A DNA stretch of 7,828 nt from DATEMK01 sp035275625. Lineage in GTDB: Bacteria > Bacteroidota > Bacteroidia > AKYH767-A > OLB10. The translations under genes were made by a program, and so were the position numbers. Under the pieces are notes generated by a model, which ran no database searches, had not been told where the DNA came from, and saw nothing but the letters and a program-made list of their open reading frames with translations. Positions 4,675 through 7,828 of the stretch are shown piece after piece. Positions within the stretch are counted from its first letter, which is position 1. Each line of letters begins with the position of its first letter. The stretch covers positions 1-7,828 of the forward strand of contig DATEMK010000062.1 of the NCBI GenBank assembly GCA_035275625.1. Reading direction: 5' to 3'.

Positions 4675-5424
4675 ATGTACACCACGCTGATCGTTGATGA
4701 TGAAAAACCCCAGCAGGATTTGCTTTCAGGAATGATCAAAGATCATTTCCCCGATTTGCAACTGGTCGGTATATGCTCCTCTGTGGATGAAGGAACAGAA
4801 AAAATAAAAGCCGTAAAACCGCAGCTTATTTTTCTTGATGTAGTTATGCCCCCATTCACCGGATTTGACTTGCTGAACCGTTTATCTCCCATTAACTTTG
4901 ATGTGATCTTTACAACTTCTTATGAGCAATATGCAATCAAAGCTTTTAAGGTTTCTGCGGTGGATTACCTGCTCAAGCCCTTCACCGTTGAACAGCTTGC
5001 TGAAGGCATCGGGAAATTTGAAAAAAAAATACAACTGAAGCAATCATTACTCCACATTGAAACGCTTTTGCACAATATTGACAGCAATTCTTTTGAATCC
5101 GTAAAAATTGCATTGCCCACATTGAATGGCTTTACTTTTATCCAGCTTGGTGAAATTATCAGGTGTGAATCAGACAATACCTACACCACTTTTTTTCTTG
5201 CAAATAAAACGAAAATGATGGTTTCAAAAACGATGAAAGAGTGTGAAGATATTTTAAGCGATTATAATTTTTTCCGTATTCACAACTCGCATCTTATAAA
5301 TATGCATTACATCAAAGATTACGTTAAAGGCGAAGGCGGACAGGTAAGGATGAGTGATAATTCGTTGGTGGATGTGTCACGTAAAAGAAAACAGGAATTT
5401 TTGAATAAATTGCACCGGATATAA
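4675..5424 (+). CDS. LytTR-family response regulator, 249 aa
   Basis: This is a cytoplasmic DNA-binding regulator, the likely partner of the kinase just upstream. The receiver domain (about 1-120) has the acidic pair VDDE (7-10), phosphoacceptor Asp55 in FLDVVMP (53-59), Thr/Ser at 80-82 and the invariant Lys101 in LLKPF. The output is a LytTR domain (PF04397, about 143-246). It shows IIRCESDNTYTTFF (161-174), the helix that marks the K..L phase (MVSKTMKECEDIL), and FFRIHNSHLINMHYI (199-213), followed by the basic VSRKRKQEFL end. Length is typical. ATG at 4675 is the natural start because VDDE follows at the expected position, and no obvious Shine-Dalgarno is present. Known LytTR targets are paired direct repeats upstream of regulated genes. 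None stands out here, and the regulated genes cannot be named. Confidence 0.93.
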   Translation: MYTTLIVDDEKPQQDLLSGMIKDHFPDLQLVGICSSVDEGTEKIKAVKPQLIFLDVVMPPFTGFDLLNRLSPINFDVIFTTSYEQYAIKAFKVSAVDYLLKPFTVEQLAEGIGKFEKKIQLKQSLLHIETLLHNIDSNSFESVKIALPTLNGFTFIQLGEIIRCESDNTYTTFFLANKTKMMVSKTMKECEDILSDYNFFRIHNSHLINMHYIKDYVKGEGGQVRMSDNSLVDVSRKRKQEFLNKLHRI

Positions 5425-5503
5425 AGATTAAAGGTTGCTCTCGCCAAATTCTTTTTATTCTCCTCCCGTTTCTTTCCAAATACTGCTGATTTCTAATTCA
5501 TGA

Positions 5504-5534
5504 TTGCTTTTTGCTTTTACGGAAGTTAGTTTTG
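5504..5534 (+). promoter_or_regulatory. candidate promoter for the small peptide / lipoprotein unit
   Basis: TAGTTTTG (5527-5534) is an exact TAnnTTTG element, and TTG (5504-5506) lies 20 bases upstream, within the reported -33 spacing. Transcription would start near 5541, giving a very short leader before the ATG at 5554. The 129 bases between the regulator stop and 5554 hold no other structure that I can see, and no hairpin terminator for the regulator. Confidence 0.5.
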
Positions 5535-5553
5535 TTATTATTGCTTTAATTTT

Positions 5554-5643
5554 ATGCGTAAAACCATGCTTCGCATCATACTTGTTCTCCTGGTAATTAT
5601 AATGATAACCCTTGTTTACCTGCATTTTAGAGCCTTAAATTAA
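5554..5643 (+). CDS. 29-aa single-span membrane peptide
   Basis: The ATG at 5554 opens 29 codons ending in TAA (5641-5643). A basic start (MRKTMLR) is followed by about 16 uninterrupted hydrophobic residues (IILVLLVIIMITLVYL, 8-23) and a short polar end (HFRALN). This is the classic layout of a tiny inner-membrane protein. A promoter-like element lies 20 bases upstream, and the lipoprotein gene begins 29 bases after the stop, so the two are probably co-transcribed. No family is recognised. A chance frame in AT-rich DNA remains possible, but the composition is much more ordered than that of the other unassigned frames here. Confidence 0.5.
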   Translation: MRKTMLRIILVLLVIIMITLVYLHFRALN

Positions 5644-5672
5644 AATCTGACTTAACTTAAAAAACAAACATT

Positions 5673-6596
5673 ATGAAAAACATTATCATGAAAAACCTTG
5701 CAAGGCTGGGTTTGTGTGCCTCCCTCCTTTTTGTAATTAATTGTTCATCTAAGCACACCCCGGATGAAGGTACCCCGGCAGATACTTCGGCCGGAAGCGT
5801 TCCGGATACTGTTGTACCCAGCCCGGATGATGAAATAAGCGATTTATGCAATACCAGCAGCCGCACCGGTCTCCATGTAATACGCATGGAAGAAGCCGTA
5901 GGTCATATCTTCGATTTTCAAAGTAATTTTGGAGCTGACCCGCTGGTAACAGACAATGGCTGGAGCGAAATAAGCCGTACAGAACTTAGCTTTTTTGAAA
6001 CTCCGAGTACAGGAACTGGCGGTGAAAGCTCCCATCATTGCGGACTAATGATGTATTTCTGCCTGAATCCGGTTTGCAAGAATTATTACGTTGCTTACCA
6101 TATTGCACCGAACTTAAGCACCGCAGACGATCCGTTTCCGATAGCCGCCACTGCAGACCTTAAGACCAGTGTTTGTTGTGGGCGCTTTACCTCCGGTGAA
6201 AGAGCGAGCAGCGCTACAATTCAGAGGGTAATAGAAGGCTACGAGGACATTTGCCGTACCACTGCCGGTTCAGAAACTTTTACGGAAGTAAATACGAATG
6301 GCAATAATTTTATGAATCATATAAATGGAATCATTGCGGGAACTGTGATTGACCCCGTGGCATTTTTTCACAAAGACCAGGTAAACGAGCTGCTTACGCA
6401 AAATGATCACAGTACAACTCCAACAGACCGATGCAGAGGAATAAGAATCTATTTTGGTTATGCAGATGACGGCTCAGGGACCAGGAAGATCATAAAAGCA
6501 GTGGCCTATGCTGTGGATGGTAATGGCAAAAACATTACCACTGCATTTGATGGAACCGCTGCGAAAATACTGCAGAAATCCTGGCCTCCATCTTAA
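5673..6596 (+). CDS. putative cysteine-rich lipoprotein with duplicated domain, 307 aa
   Basis: The N-terminus is a lipoprotein signal: basic MKNIIMKNLAR, a hydrophobic stretch to residue 22, then Cys24 in FVINC. Asn at -1 is an unusual lipobox residue. A Pro/Asp/Ser/Thr-rich linker (about 25-58) follows. The body appears to hold two related domains. Each has a hydrophobic helix, a variable stretch, then a Cys-Gly-aliphatic-Tyr-Phe strand: HCGLMMYFC (122-130) and RCRGIRIYFG (253-262), each followed by hydrophobic strands (YYVAYHIAP; IIKAVAYAVD). The GIRIYFG phrase resembles one I recall from uncharacterised Bacteroidota secreted proteins. Eight cysteines (59, 123, 130, 135, 168, 169, 194, 254) lie beyond the lipid site, suggesting disulfides outside the cytoplasm. 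It follows the 29-aa peptide gene and ends in a strong terminator. ATG at 5673 is chosen, with ATG 5688 as an alternative. Function is unknown. Confidence 0.8.
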   Translation: MKNIIMKNLARLGLCASLLFVINCSSKHTPDEGTPADTSAGSVPDTVVPSPDDEISDLCNTSSRTGLHVIRMEEAVGHIFDFQSNFGADPLVTDNGWSEISRTELSFFETPSTGTGGESSHHCGLMMYFCLNPVCKNYYVAYHIAPNLSTADDPFPIAATADLKTSVCCGRFTSGERASSATIQRVIEGYEDICRTTAGSETFTEVNTNGNNFMNHINGIIAGTVIDPVAFFHKDQVNELLTQNDHSTTPTDRCRGIRIYFGYADDGSGTRKIIKAVAYAVDGNGKNITTAFDGTAAKILQKSWPPS

Positions 6597-6632
6597 AAAA
6601 TATATTTTTCAGCAACATATATAGGTGAGTTC

Positions 6633-6661
6633 AAAAAGCCGGTTTTATTTACCGGCTTTTT
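6633..6661 (+). terminator. strong rho-independent terminator
   Basis: AAAAAGCCGGT (6633-6643) and ACCGGCTTTTT (6651-6661) are perfect reverse complements over 11 pairs with a 7-base loop, ending in a T run. It lies 37 bases after the lipoprotein stop and closes that transcription unit. The symmetric A and T runs would also let it act on the minus strand. Confidence 0.9.
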
Positions 6662-6749
6662 ATTTGCATCTATCCCTGGAAATCCACACATGAACATGTT
6701 TATAACTGATATAATTTTTTTATTATTTTTTAGGCATCTTTGCTGTTAG

Positions 6750-7391
6750 ATGCATGAAAAAACAATAGGGCTTATTTCCATTTTTGCAGGGTCCTTGCCG
6801 GCAATTGCAGGAATGATAGTTTTTAATAAAGCCGGTTTTAAACACCGGATTTTAGTTTTATTTCTTCTCTATGGATTTTTATCAGATGTTGTGAAGTGGC
6901 AGCTCTATGAACATAATTATTCTTTTGCACAAGACAGCGTGTTTTATATTTATGCGCTTATAGAGTCTGTTTTTTTCTGCTGGTTTATATATCAATCCTC
7001 CGACATTAAGCCGGTAAGCCAAACAGCTTTTTTCCTTATTTTTATTTTTTCCGTTTTATGGGTTTTTTGTTATATTGATTTTACCCTGCTAACCTGGAAA
7101 GAAAGTACTGATGAAGCATTGTTCAACACAGTATATGAAATGACTGTCGCTCTTCTTGCAAGTTACAGCATCTTGCGGCTTACACGCATAAATGAACCCC
7201 TCGTATCCATCCCTGATTTCTGGTTCCTGACAGCTATTTTCTTTTTTTGCCTGTGCACTTTTTTTGTAGATGCGTTTCTCCAGACACCCCATATGCATAG
7301 GTTTTGGTTTATCCATGATGTGTTTAATATCATGACCTGTTTTATTTATGCTTACGGCTTTTTAAAGATCGAAACTAAATCGGGCTCCTGA
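6750..7391 (+). CDS. polytopic membrane protein (~7 spans), function unknown, 213 aa
   Basis: Predicted membrane segments lie at about 6-24, 33-50, 63-83, 92-111, 123-146, 154-178 and 184-205. The short loops leave almost no soluble part. Sequence landmarks are YIYALIESVFFCWF (66-79), a conserved-looking Leu-Ile-Glu inside the third span, PDFWFLTAIFFF (155-166) and WFIHDVFNIMTCF (186-198). I recall an uncharacterised Bacteroidota family of this size with a similar LIE segment and a C-terminal IH..NI motif, sometimes near sensor kinases. I cannot name it. A bilin-like or small-molecule sensor role would be speculation. It is separated from the lipoprotein by a strong terminator and so has its own promoter. 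CATCTTTG at 6735-6742 is one mismatch from TAnnTTTG but would start transcription almost at the ATG (6750). Confidence 0.8.
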   Translation: MHEKTIGLISIFAGSLPAIAGMIVFNKAGFKHRILVLFLLYGFLSDVVKWQLYEHNYSFAQDSVFYIYALIESVFFCWFIYQSSDIKPVSQTAFFLIFIFSVLWVFCYIDFTLLTWKESTDEALFNTVYEMTVALLASYSILRLTRINEPLVSIPDFWFLTAIFFFCLCTFFVDAFLQTPHMHRFWFIHDVFNIMTCFIYAYGFLKIETKSGS

Positions 7392-7470
7392 TCCCTTCCG
7401 CCAGATTCTTCCTGTTTACCACTGAATTCTTTTTAATAACCGCCTGAATCTAATTCCTGCTTGATTTCGC

Positions 7471-7505
7471 TTTGACGTGAGTTTATATTCGTATCAATAC
7501 TTTTA
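7471..7505 (+). promoter_or_regulatory. weak promoter candidate downstream of the membrane protein gene
   Basis: TTTG (7471-7474), a 23-base gap, then TACTTTTA (7498-7505), which differs from TAnnTTTG only at the last base. The spacing is at the long end. It is of interest because a clear terminator follows about 210 bases later. The bases from 7392 to 7470 hold no gene or hairpin that I can see. Confidence 0.3.
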
Positions 7506-7511
7506 ATCCCT

Positions 7512-7757
7512 AAACCCAAAACGATTATGCGGCTCTGCCCTAACCCTGCAAACAATGCCTCCGTTCCAAACCCTTCAATACCTGTCTGGGCGGATGGCAT
7601 GTTTGCATACATTCAGAATTTTCTGAAAAAAACTCTTTCTTATCCGGACAGGATTCCGTTGGCGGCTAAAACAGCCAGAAGAGACACATTATGGAAGTAT
7701 GAAAAGAAATCGGTTCAGCCCCATTTTTCATTGGGGCTTCTTTTCTTCCAAAATTAA
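7512..7757 (+). other. possible small transcript (sRNA or short gene) of unknown nature
   Basis: The interval lies between a weak promoter-like element and a clear terminator. It contains a 76-codon frame (7527-7757, MRLCPNPANNASVP...). That frame runs straight through the terminator hairpin and its last residues are encoded by the hairpin and T-rich tail, which argues against a normal gene. The composition is not distinctive and no RNA family is recognised. It may be an sRNA, the 3' untranslated region of the membrane protein transcript, or a degraded gene. Confidence 0.25.
7717..7748 (+). terminator. rho-independent terminator
   Basis: AGCCCCA (7717-7723) and TGGGGCT (7732-7738) pair perfectly around an 8-base loop and are followed by the T-rich TCTTTTCTT. 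It is the first terminator after the 7-span membrane protein gene, 326 bases past that stop. Confidence 0.8.
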
Positions 7758-7789
7758 ATCAATTTAAAAATTTAAAATAAAAACGGAGG

Positions 7790-7828
7790 ATGCTGAAAAT
7801 CCGGACAAAGAGTAAGCAAACCCTAATC
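7790..7828 (+). CDS. start of a gene cut by the window edge
   Basis: ATG at 7790 opens 13 codons (MLKIRTKSKQTLI) that reach the last base without a stop. GGAGG lies directly against the ATG, closer than a working Shine-Dalgarno normally sits. The basic start could be a membrane or signal N-terminus, but the product cannot be guessed. Confidence 0.35.
   Translation, partial: MLKIRTKSKQTLI

Noticed and set aside
4965..7316. Minus-strand frames at 4965-5177, 5657-5887, 5844-6038 and 7089-7316
   Set aside because: Each lies opposite a better supported plus-strand gene and has no motif or start context of its own.

Overview
The window looks like a chromosomal segment of a member of the Bacteroidota, probably an uncultured environmental lineage. 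The evidence is a Bacteroidota-type stand-alone proline dehydrogenase, a LytS/LytTR two-component pair of the sort expanded in that phylum, a lipoprotein and a multi-membrane-span protein that resemble Bacteroidota families, several matches to the phylum's -7 promoter element TAnnTTTG, and generally weak Shine-Dalgarno sequences. No rRNA, tRNA, CRISPR array or transposase gene was found.

Layout. Positions 1-110 hold the possible 3' end of an upstream gene and a clear rho-independent terminator. Positions 110-752 (minus strand) hold two small, closely spaced genes of unknown function. Positions 753-1827 are about 1.07 kb with no convincing gene. This stretch is a mosaic of short repeats: a nested inverted repeat, perfect hairpins, a GC-rich palindrome, 8-10 bp periodic words, and an array of about eleven degenerate 21-bp units. 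Two related copies of a ~70-85 bp module bracket the 21-bp array. Proline dehydrogenase follows on the minus strand (1828-2994).

Divergently from it, on the plus strand, comes a 210-residue protein that I read as a single lobe of EPSP synthase (AroA). The other lobe is deleted and almost every catalytic residue is replaced. Twelve bases further on starts a LytS-type histidine kinase, and its LytTR response regulator follows after a 74-bp repeat-rich spacer. The three genes may form one transcription unit.

The right third holds a promoter-like element, a 29-codon single-span membrane peptide, a cysteine-rich putative lipoprotein that appears internally duplicated, and a strong terminator. A separate gene for a roughly seven-span membrane protein comes next. 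After it lies a ~400 bp region with a possible promoter and a clear terminator but no convincing gene, and then the first codons of a gene that leaves the window.

Proline dehydrogenase feeds proline catabolism. The kinase and regulator are a phosphorelay with an unknown signal. The lipoprotein and membrane proteins are envelope components of unknown role. The least ordinary features are the catalytically disarmed single-lobe AroA relative placed directly ahead of a sensor kinase, and the bracketed 21-bp periodic array in the non-coding mosaic.
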